Source of the DNA: Tubulanus polymorphus
Lineage: Eukaryota > Nemertea > Palaeonemertea > Tubulaniformes > Tubulanidae
Assembly (NCBI RefSeq): GCF_964204645.1
Contig: NW_027437431.1
Coordinates: forward strand, 1 to 64,000
Direction: 5' to 3'
Length of the DNA: 64,000 bases
This document shows positions 1 to 10,581 of this stretch, in pieces (the first letter of the stretch is position 1; each line of letters opens with the position of its first letter). Below the pieces are notes generated by a model. That model was not told the DNA's origin. It saw nothing but the letters and a program-made list of their open reading frames with translations, and did no database searches. A program made the translations under genes and the position numbers.

Positions 1-506
1 AATGATTTTTCATTATCTAATTCACATTGAATGCCAATATTTGATGAATTTTCATTATAGATAATTTGTTTATTATCAAAATTGAAATAATATAATTGTC
101 TTTTTTCAATTCTTAAGTTAATCAAATCATTGTAATCTTTTGAAAGTATTATATCATCATTTCTTTCATTGAAAGGAGTTTTAAGAATATTAATTATGTT
201 TTCATCTAAAGTTCCTTTAAAATTTAAAACTGTATTGAATACTTTAGGATTTTTAACACCATTATCAAAAGTATCTACTAGTTCAGTGAGTAAATATGTT
301 TCATTTGATAATATTTGATTAATCATAGTTATGTTATCGATTTTATAATGTCTTGCGGACACTAAATTTGTTGCTGAAATATAATTTTTAATGTAAAACT
401 GTGAAAATGATTTATTGGTTTCATTGATTTCGATTTTAAAGTTGGGTTCTTCTTCTTCTGTCTTCATTTCAATAACAAAACTTTTATCAAAATGAATCCA
501 ACGCAT
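1..506 (-). CDS. Partial ORF, unrecognised asparagine-rich protein
   Basis: An open frame runs on the minus strand from an ATG at 504-506 to the left edge, about 168 codons without a stop. The protein starts MRWIHFDKSFVIEM, has a short run of glutamates, and is rich in Asn, Ile, Lys and Leu, following the AT-rich base composition. I recognise no motif or family. It lies 106 bases beyond the 3' end of the retropepsin ORF on the same strand, but nothing visible resembles reverse transcriptase, so it is not an obvious pol continuation. The C-terminus is outside the window. It could be a host exon, a fragment of another element, or chance in AT-rich DNA, although chance becomes unlikely at this length. 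Confidence 0.45.
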   Translation of the reverse strand, partial: MRWIHFDKSFVIEMKTEEEEPNFKIEINETNKSFSQFYIKNYISATNLVSARHYKIDNITMINQILSNETYLLTELVDTFDNGVKNPKVFNTVLNFKGTLDENIINILKTPFNERNDDIILSKDYNDLINLRIEKRQLYYFNFDNKQIIYNENSSNIGIQCELDNEKS

Positions 507-611
507 ATAAATATAAATATTCAATGATTTATGAATTATTTCACTCACACTTTTTTCTAGCGAGTAAAAATGAAAAATAAATTCGAGCGTGTGAGAATTT
601 ATTTTTAATTT

Positions 612-1607
612 TTATGAGTTTCGCGAGTAATTCAAGTAGAAATTGTTATTATTTTTATGTTTTTCATTTTTTACGAGCTCGACCCTTCGACCTTTGATCT
701 GAAAGCCCATTACCCCTATTACTGTTGTTGTATCGGCAGGCTGGCTGAAAATGTTTGCACTAGTATTGTCATCTGCGAAATCGAAACAATCATCGTCAGT
801 TACATTGTATGCAAATCCAAGCACATAATCTTTTGAAATTTGAATTGGTTCATTAGTAGGATTCACAATAGTAGCGAAAATTTTACCGTCCGTGATTTTG
901 CATAATGTTTTACCTCCACCTAAACATTTATTCAATAACTTGTGGTTGTATGGTTCAAAAACAACCAATGAACCTTCCGCCAACGTATCGACACTTATTT
1001 GAACTATTTGTTTAGTATTTGGTGAAATAACTATCATGTTAACCGTTTTAGCTTTATTTCTGTACAGCTCTTGTTTATTCCTAAGAATCTTTAATGGAAT
1101 CGAAACATCTTTAAATTCAATTGTGCCTGATGCAAAGTCAATGTTTACATTGTTTTCCTTCAAAAAATCCAGTCCTAGAATGACATCTGTATGTAGCCTA
1201 TCGAATACATAAAAATTATGCGTTAATACATGAGATTGAATGCAAATGGGTACATCAATTCTACCAATTACTGAATGTGCTTCCCCACAAACTCCTCTAA
1301 TAATGTTTATATCCGAATGACTATATATGGGATTTTTGATACACCTTTCGACCGTTGATCTAGCAATACATGAAATTGATGCACCTGTATCGACTAATGC
1401 TCGTTGGGAGTGTTTATTAATATCAACGTTTATAATATTCCGATTCAACCCTGAAACTAAGCTTATATCAATCGCATTGATATCAGGTACCCATAATCGA
1501 GATGCTTCTTTGCGACAAACATCCTTACTACAATCACAGGCACTTGAATATGGGCTTTGATAATGGATGAATATTTGATAATTTACCAGCGATACGTCAA
1601 TCCTACT
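612..1607 (-). CDS. Retropepsin-like aspartic protease of an LTR retrotransposon
   Basis: The frame is open on the minus strand from just after a stop near 1610 down to the stop at 612. There is no convincing ATG near the start: the codon at 1448 is TTG. This suggests a gag-pro fusion whose upstream part is lost or spliced. Around residues 15-25 after 1448 the sequence ALVDTGASISCIA gives the catalytic Asp of a retroviral-type aspartic protease, and about 65 residues later DVILGLDFL matches the ILG/F strand that closes the fold. The protein continues about 140 residues past the protease with no RT signature. Most likely it is from a Ty3/Gypsy-like element. A host retropepsin-like domestication is the alternative. 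Confidence 0.7.
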   Translation of the reverse strand, partial: SRIDVSLVNYQIFIHYQSPYSSACDCSKDVCRKEASRLWVPDINAIDISLVSGLNRNIINVDINKHSQRALVDTGASISCIARSTVERCIKNPIYSHSDINIIRGVCGEAHSVIGRIDVPICIQSHVLTHNFYVFDRLHTDVILGLDFLKENNVNIDFASGTIEFKDVSIPLKILRNKQELYRNKAKTVNMIVISPNTKQIVQISVDTLAEGSLVVFEPYNHKLLNKCLGGGKTLCKITDGKIFATIVNPTNEPIQISKDYVLGFAYNVTDDDCFDFADDNTSANIFSQPADTTTVIGVMGFQIKGRRVELVKNEKHKNNNNFYLNYSRNS

Positions 1608-1731
1608 TTAATAGATCCGCCATGTTTTAAAATAAATTTACCCATGATGCAACGCGCGCCGGTCGTTTAGCTATACTATACAGAAAGGCTGGAAACGATC
1701 CTATCTCCGTAATGCTTAAATCTACCCGCAG

Positions 1732-1952
1732 TTATCGGGACAGCCGAACACTGCCGATGATTGCCGAAGTACGTCCTTAGTGTCAATTTTAATCCTGAAA
1801 TATAGGAGCGCCCATAATTTCAATTGTAGATGATTTTTTGGAAACATTGACACTGTTTTAGCTCCATTAAAGATTTTAAATGGCAACAAAATTGATTTTT
1901 GAAAATTCGCGATGCCTCTTCGGGATTGCTGTGACGTCATCTGTCCCGATAA
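1732..1952. mobile_element. Small MITE-like element with 12-bp terminal inverted repeats
   Basis: TTATCGGGACAG at 1732-1743 is matched in inverted orientation by CTGTCCCGATAA at 1941-1952. The 221 bases between have no convincing gene. I cannot define a clear target-site duplication. Confidence 0.5.
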
Positions 1953-2555
1953 TCCCGTGAATAAGGAAATATACCTATCAATATATATATACATATATAT
2001 ATCTATTTTCTTTGCATCATTGATCAATAAGCTATATACCTGTATATTAACTCATTGTTAAATTTGACAAAATAAAAATAAAAAATCAATTCTCAGAAAA
2101 CGAGCACAATTCGACCAGATTCGTGACTTGAATAGATTCATATGAAAGTTTGAAATCTCACTGAATCTCATTGAATGGTGCTAAATCGGAAAACTGGAAT
2201 CGAATGAAGCTAAGGGAGCCACCGAAAACCGAACAAAACCAGAATGTCCACACAACTAAAACTAAAAAGTACATTGAACTAGCAACTGATAATATTCTCA
2301 TTATATATCATGGGAGGAAGCTAAGTTATGTAATATCTCGGATGTATGTAATTCGCTTCTGTGGTCAGTGGACAGCAGCTACGAAACATCAGGTATGGTA
2401 CTAGCTGTCAAGAACATGGCCATGATCTGTTGTCAACGGCTACAGGAAACGTGCGACTCGATACTGTACACAGTTTGTAGCATGATCTTGCGTAGACTGG
2501 CTCAAAATAGGCCTTTAGGTTGGTTTCCCCTTGGTAAAACTGAGCGAGATTATAT
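1953..2555. other. Intergenic, no gene seen
   Basis: AT-rich sequence with a short (TA)n-like stretch near 1980-2005. Short open frames here show no recognisable protein. Confidence 0.5.
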
Positions 2556-2925
2556 CAGGCCCGTAACCAGGGAGGGGGGAGGAGGCAGGGCACCTCCACA
2601 CAAAATCTAGAAATCCACTATTTTTTGTCAAAGAAAATTTCTCAAGACTTGATTTCACGTCTCTCTTCTCTCGCTTGCCCACATTCATATAACTATGATA
2701 TGGATATAGCCCGTTATAAAAAATAGCCAGTCTCCATAAACGAAGGATGAGACTCCAGTATATGTTATTGGAGTAAGACCTACTTAATACAAACTTATTC
2801 TGAATATGTTTCGAGGATCAATTACATTTTTTTCAATGCGCTCGCATTGGCCACGGACGCAATCAAATAAGTTCCACCCTCTTTAAATTTAAACCCACCC
2901 AAAAGAGAGGCTGCGTACGGGCCTG
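2556..2925. mobile_element. MITE-like element, CAGGCCCGTA termini
   Basis: CAGGCCCGTA at 2556-2565 is inverted perfectly as TACGGGCCTG at 2916-2925. Both ends are flanked by TATAT (before 2556 and after 2925), a possible 5-bp target-site duplication. The interior is noncoding with a G-rich stretch after the left terminus. The CAGG start recalls hAT-type MITEs, but those make 8-bp duplications, so the superfamily is uncertain. Confidence 0.6.
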
Positions 2926-3278
2926 TATATCTCTTGTTATCTTATTCCATGACAGTGAATGAATGTTTAGACCATCTAATCTTTATAGCGTGTTAAATTT
3001 CGATGAAAGTATATTATTAATTATGGCTATATTTTGAGAGAAACATACAACAGTATTGAAAAAGTATTCAACCCCAGTGCAATTTCTCAAAATCAAACTT
3101 GTTTTCTAGGACTTAGATAAACCACTAGTTTTAAATTTTGACCTGAAGGTGAATACATTAGATTTTTTTGTACATTTCAATTCTCCATTAAGTAAACCAC
3201 CAATCAAGAGTCAAAATTTGTGTAAATGAGGTTTCATTTTGAGCTCCAGATTGCCGCTCGCCGCTACGCCGCTCGCCG
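2926..3278. other. Intergenic, no gene seen
   Basis: AT-rich sequence with no open frame, repeat or RNA gene that I can support. Confidence 0.5.
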
Positions 3279-3918
3279 CTACCGCGTCCCCATTGATTGA
3301 AGAGGTTTGTCGAGGCTTTCTTGCGGTATACCATCGTTTAGTATATAATTAACTGAGGGCCTAGGACGCCGGCTAGGGATAGGACGCCTACTGCGCCAAG
3401 TCAGCTGTAGTTTCCCATCTATGGCTTCTTGATCAATAACGCGTTCCTCCAGTAATTTGAACAGGGCATTTTCTACATTAGTGTTCGTACCTGATGACTT
3501 CAACGACTTAACCGATTTTTCGACATCGCTTATCTTTATGGTAAACTCATTTCGTAACTGGCCTACGACAGAATCAATTCTAAAATCGATAGTTTTTTCA
3601 ATCTCGGATCTGGAGTGTTGGATCTCCTCTCTCAGTAGGTTGAACTTCCTATCGATTTTCTTTTCGATGGTTTTTTCATCCCCCTGATCTCATATAGCAC
3701 ATCGTTCAATGTAAGCGCATCCTCGTCGTCGCTGTAGTCCGATGCTTATTCATTTTCCGAGGAAATTGGTTCATCTGGAGCGTTCTGGACGGTAACGACT
3801 TTTTAGCGGGAGGGGTGTTATTTGCCCCAAATGAGCCACGTTTTGAACTTTTGGTCGACTGAGTTTGCGGAGTATTATGGTTTTTACCTTTGTCCTTTTT
3901 CCCGTTTGCAGGCATCAC
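3279..3918 (-). pseudogene. LINE ORF1-like remnant with coiled coil
   Basis: Two minus-strand segments appear to be one decayed protein. The first (about 3918-3706) is lysine/serine-rich and starts MMPANGKKDKGKN. The second (about 3690-3279, reaching a stop at 3279) reads as a heptad-rich coiled coil (KTIEKKIDRKFNLLREEI, then EFTIKISDVEKSVKSLK) followed by a basic tail (RSRRPIPSRRPRPS). A frame change near 3690-3750 separates them. A basic N-terminus followed by a coiled coil is the usual layout of ORF1 proteins of some animal LINEs. No RRM, zinc knuckle or ORF2 follows, so the element is 3'-truncated or rearranged. Confidence 0.45.
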
Positions 3919-4298
3919 GAAATAAACGGTAATACTGCTTGTGAAGAGATTTCTAGTGCATTCACTACTTAGTTTCGAGCGGGTTTATAGCTTCATTCAT
4001 GCGTGACGGAATTTCGCCTATGTCGCGTCTATTGGTAATGATCGGGTCTGCAATGGCGAGAATTACTAAGTCCAATAGCGAATAAAATCACGAAGTTTTC
4101 TAATGTATTTTACAAGTCACCATATTGCGCAAAACTCACAAAATTCATGCATACACATCTCCCGAGATTTACGTACTTTCTCTTGTCCAATCCTTGTGAG
4201 TGTCAGATGTCATATCAAAGGAATTTTGCAAATATTTTCGGACGACATACACACTTTGCGTCTACATACACGCCGCCATTTTGCCCAGGATTTTGCTC

Positions 4299-4420
4299 AG
4301 GATTGTAGATATAGATATTGTCTACGAGTAGAATCGGTCGACAATTAGGATTGTAGACATAGTCGACGAGTAAAATCGGTCGACAATCAGGATTGTAGAC
4401 ATTGTTGACGAGTAAATGGG
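4299..4420. repeat. Short tandem repeat, about 3 copies of a 40-50 bp unit
   Basis: Three imperfect copies share GGATTGTAGA, a (G/C)ACGAGTA block and AATCGGTCGACAAT. The region lies just before the DIRS/LINE-derived ORFs and could belong to a DIRS terminal or leader sequence, which is inference only. Confidence 0.6.
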
Positions 4421-4651
4421 GCTAATTCTCCAGCATTACGTCATAATGCTCGGGATTCCATGAGAAGAGATCACTTCCGGAGTCACTGAGGTCCAACTTC
4501 CTTGTGGGTGACGGACCTATTTTGAGAGTGCTCTCATCAAAATTATTTTGGTTCGTTATCGGTGGTCATCTACTGTTGTAAGGTGAAAAATATTATATAT
4601 TTATATTTGTTTACTTTTTCTTTACCTACTGTTGTAAGGTATGTTTATGCC

Positions 4652-5035
4652 ATGGCGGCTCATAATAAATTAGATTTACTTGACATTGGGTCAGAAATTA
4701 CGGTCGCCAATGAGGACGAGTCAGCTTGTTCTGCTGGTCTTGTGGCTGACGAAATGTCGGTTCAACAGGCTATTGATAAAGGACGGAGTCAGTCTTTTCT
4801 CCTTCTGTCTGACTATTATGGGTCTTCAAATAAGAACACTCAGGCTGTAAGTGTTGATAAAAAAGATAAGGACAAAGCCGCTAAACTGAAAGTTATTCCT
4901 AAAATTGCTCGTCGAGTTGTTAGGTCAAAAAGCTCAGGTTCAGCTCAACCAGAGACTTTATCTGAAAGTCATGTCGATCCTGTTATAACAGAGTTTTTAG
5001 AGATGAAAAAGAGACCTGAGGCTTTAGAGTCTTAA
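4652..5035 (+). CDS. Putative N-terminal part of a DIRS-like gag (or LINE leader ORF)
   Basis: An ATG at 4652 (context GCCATGG, a strong eukaryotic start) opens a frame ending at a TAA at 5033-5035. The roughly 127-aa protein has an acidic N-terminus and a basic Lys/Arg-rich middle (KDKDKAAKLKVIPK, then ARRVVRSKS). I recognise no domain. The same frame stays open after the stop, so the stop may be a mutation. Just beyond the LINE 3' end at about 9750, a gag-like frame resumes without a start codon. I therefore infer this is the 5' part of a DIRS gag split by the LINE, but it could instead be the LINE's own leader ORF. Confidence 0.4.
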   Translation: MAAHNKLDLLDIGSEITVANEDESACSAGLVADEMSVQQAIDKGRSQSFLLLSDYYGSSNKNTQAVSVDKKDKDKAAKLKVIPKIARRVVRSKSSGSAQPETLSESHVDPVITEFLEMKKRPEALES

Positions 5036-5170
5036 TATTTGCAAAATGATTATGATCGGTTACAGGATCATTGTATACGAGTATATCAATATGGCGGCTT
5101 AGAGTCAGACGCACAAATTTCGTGCTCGTTATATTTTCTCAATAATCGTTGTCCAAGTGATCGTAAGACA

Positions 5171-6565
5171 ATGGATGCTGTGCAAGAATCGTTATTAATA
5201 AGAGAGAATTCTGTTAAATTCAGCCTCAGTCAGTTTGGGAAGCAGAAGTTAGGACATCTGGATGTAGTAAATGCGTTAGCGAAATATAAAATTGACGTGA
5301 GTAAAATCCTGTCGATTCAGTTAACTAACTCTAACTGTATAATCACAGCCACTGACAAGGAAACAAAAAATCGTTTATCAAAGCTCCAACTTGTTATCAT
5401 GGATCGGCAAGTTAATTTCACCGATGTGGATGTTAATTACATTAATGTTAAGATAGTTGACGCTCCGATTGAAATGGACGACAAGGTGATCGTTGCGTTT
5501 TTATTGAAATACGGAGATTACGTGGACGGATCAATTAAAAGAGGTGTCATAAAAGGAACTCAGATATTTACAGGTACAAGGTATCTCCAGCTTCGTAACC
5601 TTGCAAACGTTATGCCGACATTTACAAAAATTGGAAATTTTCCAGTGAGATTGGATTGCGACTCTATATGTCATCTCTGTCTGAATTGTGATCACAATTC
5701 TTCAAATTGCCCGCGCCGACCGAACAATCGTTTATGTCACAACTGTAAATCGGCAGATCATTTTAAACGCGATTGTCCGTTGTTGAATGACCATGCTAAA
5801 CAAGAGAGTATTGGTCACCCGGTCACTGAAAGAGCTAATCTCCCAGGACCTGAAAGCACGCAAACAAGTGTAGAATCCGATAGAAACCAATCGCCTGATG
5901 TTGTCATTATTGGAGATTCGAACATGCGAGATCTCCAGTATCCACATAGTAGCAGCGCTGTCATCCACCATTCTGGAGCAGCCGCTGAAAATATTCAGTC
6001 GCTTTTAGAAAAAGCATCATCCCAAATACCGAATCTAGAATCCGTTAAGGAGGTCATCGTTCACATTGGTACCAATGACGTCAATCGCAACAAGTCCGAT
6101 ACCGATGCTATCAAAATGAACATTACCTTCGCCATCGCCAAAGTTCAGGAAAACTTTCCTTCCGCAAAAATATCACTTTCAAGTATCTTCCCTAAGAAAG
6201 GGAACTCAAACGCTGCGAGGGATTTCAATACTGCCGCCTGCGCAGTTAATTCATACATGGGGCGATTCTGCTCCAAACAGAACATCCTATTCATTGATAA
6301 TGACATCATTCTGAAACCCCACGGGGCTTTAAGAGATAGGTTTTACAACATTAGTGACAAATCGGGGATTCATTTGAACGAACTCGGGAAATCAACTGTT
6401 GCGAAGAACTTTGAATCGATGATCACTGCGATTACTACTGAAAACCACACTGAAGTTTTCAGTACCCCTGTGAATACAACGAAAAGAAAAGATCGATCTG
6501 AATCACAGACGCCACCAAGCGCAGGGAAAATAACCAAAAAGCCTTATATCGATGATGATCAATAA
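5171..6565 (+). CDS. LINE ORF1 with zinc knuckles and SGNH esterase-like domain
   Basis: The frame is open from 5039. The first ATG at 5171 (ACAATGG, good context) gives 464 aa and is my preferred start. The middle holds two CCHC zinc knuckles, CHLCLNCDHNSSNC and CHNCKSADHFKRDC, which bind RNA. The C-terminal third has an SGNH/GDSL hydrolase signature: VVIIGDSNM (block I with the nucleophile Ser), then VHIGTNDVN (block III), with a later SGIHLNELG supplying the likely D/H-type block V. An ORF1 with an esterase domain is known from CR1-group LINEs. ORF2 starts three bases after its stop, which suggests reinitiation or a coupled transcript. No disabling mutation was seen. Confidence 0.85.
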   Translation: MDAVQESLLIRENSVKFSLSQFGKQKLGHLDVVNALAKYKIDVSKILSIQLTNSNCIITATDKETKNRLSKLQLVIMDRQVNFTDVDVNYINVKIVDAPIEMDDKVIVAFLLKYGDYVDGSIKRGVIKGTQIFTGTRYLQLRNLANVMPTFTKIGNFPVRLDCDSICHLCLNCDHNSSNCPRRPNNRLCHNCKSADHFKRDCPLLNDHAKQESIGHPVTERANLPGPESTQTSVESDRNQSPDVVIIGDSNMRDLQYPHSSSAVIHHSGAAAENIQSLLEKASSQIPNLESVKEVIVHIGTNDVNRNKSDTDAIKMNITFAIAKVQENFPSAKISLSSIFPKKGNSNAARDFNTAACAVNSYMGRFCSKQNILFIDNDIILKPHGALRDRFYNISDKSGIHLNELGKSTVAKNFESMITAITTENHTEVFSTPVNTTKRKDRSESQTPPSAGKITKKPYIDDDQ

Positions 6566-6567
6566 CT

Positions 6568-9486
6568 ATGTTTGTACATGTTATGCATGACATTCCAGAC
6601 CTGATAGATAATTGTAATTACTATTTTTCGTCCGATTTCAACTTGAAATCGCACGATGACTTATTTAGTGTGTTTCATTCTAACATCCGAAGTGCCAAGA
6701 AAAATTTCGACTCGTTAGCTGACTACCTACATTTATTAAAGTTCAAATTTTCTGTAATCGGTCTGACTGAAACGTGGACTGATACTAATCACCCAAATGA
6801 ATGTTTATATAATCTGCCTGGCTATTCCGGTGTTTACCAGAGCAGGCTTAATAAAAAAGGAGGCGGAGTTGGTATTCTGGTTAATAATACTATTCCGTTT
6901 AAACGAAGGGAAGACCTCCATTTAGCAGAATCTCTCATTATAGAGATTCCACAAAGTAAATCATGCATGAAAACTGTTATCGGCGTTGTATATCGTGCAC
7001 CTGATACAAGTATAGCGGCACTTTTATCTGATTTTGAACAATTTGTAAGCCAAGTCGACAATGAAAAGCTACGTGTTATTATATTAGGTGACTTTAATAT
7101 TTATTTCGGTAAATACGGTGATAATTCACCAAATGATTCTTTCTTTAACTATGCAATAAGTAATTCTTTTTTCCCGCATATAAATTTACCAACTCGAGTA
7201 ACAGATACTACATCAACTGTTATTGACCATATATTGACCAATTTTAACGACAATTGCCAATCTCAAAGTGGTGTTTTCTTAGTTGATATATCAGACCACT
7301 ACCCAATTTTTGCTAGTTTTAACTGTATCTATAAAAGACATAAAACAAGTAATAATACTAAGTTAATCCATGATATAAATCCTAGGACCATTGAAAATTT
7401 CTCCCGTTCTTTGCTGACCAATGATTGGCAAAGTGTGTACGAGTATAGTGACCCTGAAGCGTCATGCACGGAATTTTATAAGATTATTAACAATTGTTTT
7501 GAGACGAGTTTTCCAATTAAATCTATACGTGATAAATCAAATTATAGCCATAAGCCGTGGATTACCACGGGAATAAAAAAATCGATTCGTTTCAAGGAAA
7601 AACTGTATAAAAAGTACTTACGAAAACGGACTAAAGAGAGGAAAGATAAATATAATAGACATAGAAATATTCTTAATTCTGTCATCAAGAAGAGTAAATA
7701 TTCATTTTATAGGGACAAATTTATAGCATGTAAATTAAACCCTAGAGAAATATGGCGAAACGTTAATTCTCTACTTAACAAAGGTAAACAAAATCCTGAG
7801 ATTAACTCAGAATTTCTTCTTAATGATAAAGTTCTAAAAAATGAGCAAGAAATTGCTGAAAGTTTCAATGAGTATTTTGTAAACGCTGCGCGGTCATTGG
7901 AATCTCAAATACCTATTTCCGAGAAAAACTTTAAAGATTACTTAGGTGAAAATGTATGTGAAAATTTTTTCCTCTCACCAACATGTACCCAGGAAATTGA
8001 ATTAATTGTCTCTAATTTCAAGTCAAAACCTTCAAGTGGCTTTGATAACATAAGTATGAAGTTACTTAAATCGATTATTTCTATAATTTCACAACCTCTA
8101 TGCCATATATTCAATTGCAGTTTCACTTCAGGGCAAGTGCCCAGTGCATTCAAAATAGCTCATGTTACTCCAATCTATAAAAGTGGAAATAATAATCTAT
8201 TCAGTAATTACCGTCCTATTTCCGTCTTGCCGTCTATATCAAAAATATTGGAAAAAATCGTATATGACAGACTTAACAAATTTTTTGAAAAACTCAAACT
8301 TTTTAATCAACACCAATTTGGTTTCAGGAAAAAGTACTCAACTACACTCGCTTATCTAGTGCCCTTGATAAGGGCCTTTTTACTGCAGGGGTATTTATTG
8401 ACCTGTCAAAGGCATTTGACACCCTTAAGTTTGATATCCTGATTTCTAAACTTGAGCACTATGGAATTCGTGGCATTCCGCTAAACTGGTTTCAAAGTTA
8501 TATCACAGGTCGAAAACAAGCGGTCAAGTATAAAAATGCTTTATCCTTAACTGCGGATATAACATCCGGTGTTCCACAAGGTTCCATACTAGGACCTATT
8601 TTGTTTCTAGTATACATAAACGACTGTCCTAATGCTTGTAAATTATTAGACTCTATATTTTTTGCTGACGATAGCAACTTTTTTTGTAGTAACTCTAATT
8701 ATAAAAAGTTAGAGGGCATTCTTAACCGAGAGTTAAATCAGCTCCTCAACTGGTTTAGAGCGAATCGATCGCCTTTCCGTTAATATAGATAAAACAAATT
8801 AAATTATTTTTGGCAACAGATTTTTTCCGGATCTAAATATACGCTTAGATGGTCAACCGATAAAAAGAGTAACAAGCACAAAATTTCTAGGCATAATTTT
8901 TGATCAAACTTTAACATGGAAGGAACACATCAATTTTGTTTGTAAAAAAGTCTCACGTGGCATTGGCATCATTAACCGGTTGAAAAATTTCTTATCTCCA
9001 GACATTTTGAAAAATTTATACCATTGTTTTGTCCATTCACATTTGGATTATGCCAATGTTATATGGGGAAATGCTTGTTGTACCTATTTAAACCCTCTTT
9101 TTGTTCTCCAGAAAAGAGCAATACGTACTGTAACGCATTCTGACTGGTTAGAACACACGTCACCAATTTTCAAAAGACTCAAAATCCTGAAATTATGTGA
9201 TATTTATAAACAACAGCTTGGAACTTTCACCTTCTGTCAAATTAATAATTTGTTACCTGACCTTTTTGAAGATTTCTTCATTTTTCGGCGTACTAGACCT
9301 AATTGGCGCAACACGCGCAGAATCAATGATCTTTTCATCGAATTTTCCAAAACTAATATAAAATCTAGAAGTATTAAAATTCAAGGTGCAAAATACTGGA
9401 ACAATCTACCATCTGAATTGAAAAATCAGCCCCATTTAAGTATATTTCGTTACAGTCTCAGAAGTCTGCTCTTGTCTAATTACTAG
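6568..9486 (+). pseudogene. LINE ORF2: endonuclease-reverse transcriptase, frameshifted
   Basis: The N-terminus is an apurinic-like endonuclease (FHSNIRSAKKN, IGLTETWTD, VIILGDFNI, and a SDHYP motif near 7290). The RT follows (NYRPISVLPSISKILEK near 8210, AFDTL near 8415, SGVPQGSILGP near 8565, catalytic FADD at 8661-8672). The reading frame is broken near 8345-8365, again at about 8768 where ATCG is duplicated, and by a nonsense codon near 8795. It then runs clean to the stop at 9486 through the thumb and C-terminal region. Apart from these lesions it is full length, so the copy is fairly young. EN plus RT and an esterase ORF1 place it in the CR1/L2 part of the Jockey superfamily; the exact clade is uncertain. 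Confidence 0.88.
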
Positions 9487-9752
9487 TAACCATGATTGTG
9501 TGTTCTGACTTCAAGTCTAATTTATATTTATATCTTTTAGAGTGTCTCTAGTAACGTATGTGTGTGGTGTGCGTATGATTGCGAGAATGTGAGCGTATGT
9601 GGTGAGGGATTTCAGACTAGTATAAGCCTTATTGGCTTTTCTTCAATTCCTCGCATAAATTATTGTTACACCGACTATATATTATGTAATAACTATTATG
9701 CTATAATCCTTGTACCAATTATTCATGCAAAATAAATCAAATCGAATTGTGA
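9487..9752 (+). mobile_element. LINE 3' UTR and tail
   Basis: Noncoding sequence after ORF2, ending AATAAATCAAATCGAATTG just before DIRS gag-like coding sequence resumes. No long poly(A) is present, consistent with a LINE that uses a short specific 3' end. Confidence 0.6.
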
Positions 9753-9753
9753 T

Positions 9754-10563
9754 TTGGGTGATGAGCTCAATGCGTCTGACCAATTTGCGGCTATTTTTTT
9801 CCAAGATAAAGATCGTAATAATAACGTCCAGTTACATGAGGACAATGACTTTATGACCTGTATTACGTCAGAGATGGAGGGTCTTAAAAATGTCGGACCC
9901 CCAACAAAAAATCTACAGTTAGCACAAGCCGTTGATAAACTGATGACAGGGTTTAGGGGAGAGATAATTTTGATATTAAGAAGGATTTGTTCGATAAATT
10001 GGAGAAATCCGTTAGGCAGTATGCTTGCCCTGAAAATGTTCCGAGTTTGGCCGTCGCTAAAGTAAATCAGCCAATTTGTTCTAAGCTAACTAAAGAGTCG
10101 GCTGCTTTCGATTTAAAGTGTCAGAAGATTCAGAATTATAACCTATGAGGTATTACTGCGGTCACACAATGGATCTTTTATCGGGTCTAGAACCTTTAGA
10201 CAAAAATACCTTAGGTATGACGTTATATCACTCCTTGAGTCTCTTTGCGCAAAGCAACTATGAAATGAATTTAAGACGTCGGGAACTATTGAAGCGTGGA
10301 TTTAACGATGTTTATAAGCCAATCTGGCTCCCCTCAAATCCTATTGGGAAAGATCTTTTCGGGGATCAACTTGATGACAACTTGAGTTGCGAGACATAGA
10401 AAGGTCAAGTCGTATGGTTACGAAGATGGTAGATCGAGGTCGTGGGAACTATCGATCTAGAGGTTATGGAAACGGGAGATTCCAGCCATATAGAAGGCCT
10501 GCTTATTCCAATTTCCCTAAACAGGATTTTTGGAAAAGAGGTCAACATCAGAGGAAACAATAA
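9754..10563 (+). pseudogene. DIRS-like gag, C-terminal part, decayed
   Basis: Starting without an ATG directly after the LINE tail, the frame reads GDELNASDQFAAIFFQD and has several frameshifts to about 10,563. Pieces such as PSLAVAKVNQPICSKL and an RGG-like tail near 10,440-10,500 (RGRGNYRSRGYGNGR) resemble the gag proteins of DIRS-type elements, where an Arg/Gly-rich tail would bind RNA. The RT of the same element follows at 10,582. Breaks near 10,065, 10,145 and 10,399 make it nonfunctional. The family call rests mainly on the RT downstream. Confidence 0.55.
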
Positions 10564-10581
10564 GTTCTCAATTACCATCTG

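Noticed and set aside
1722-2027. 101-aa minus-strand ORF
   Set aside because: It spans the MITE termini and has no protein features.
5732-5971. Minus-strand ORF opposite LINE ORF1
   Set aside because: Antisense shadow of the zinc-knuckle and esterase region.
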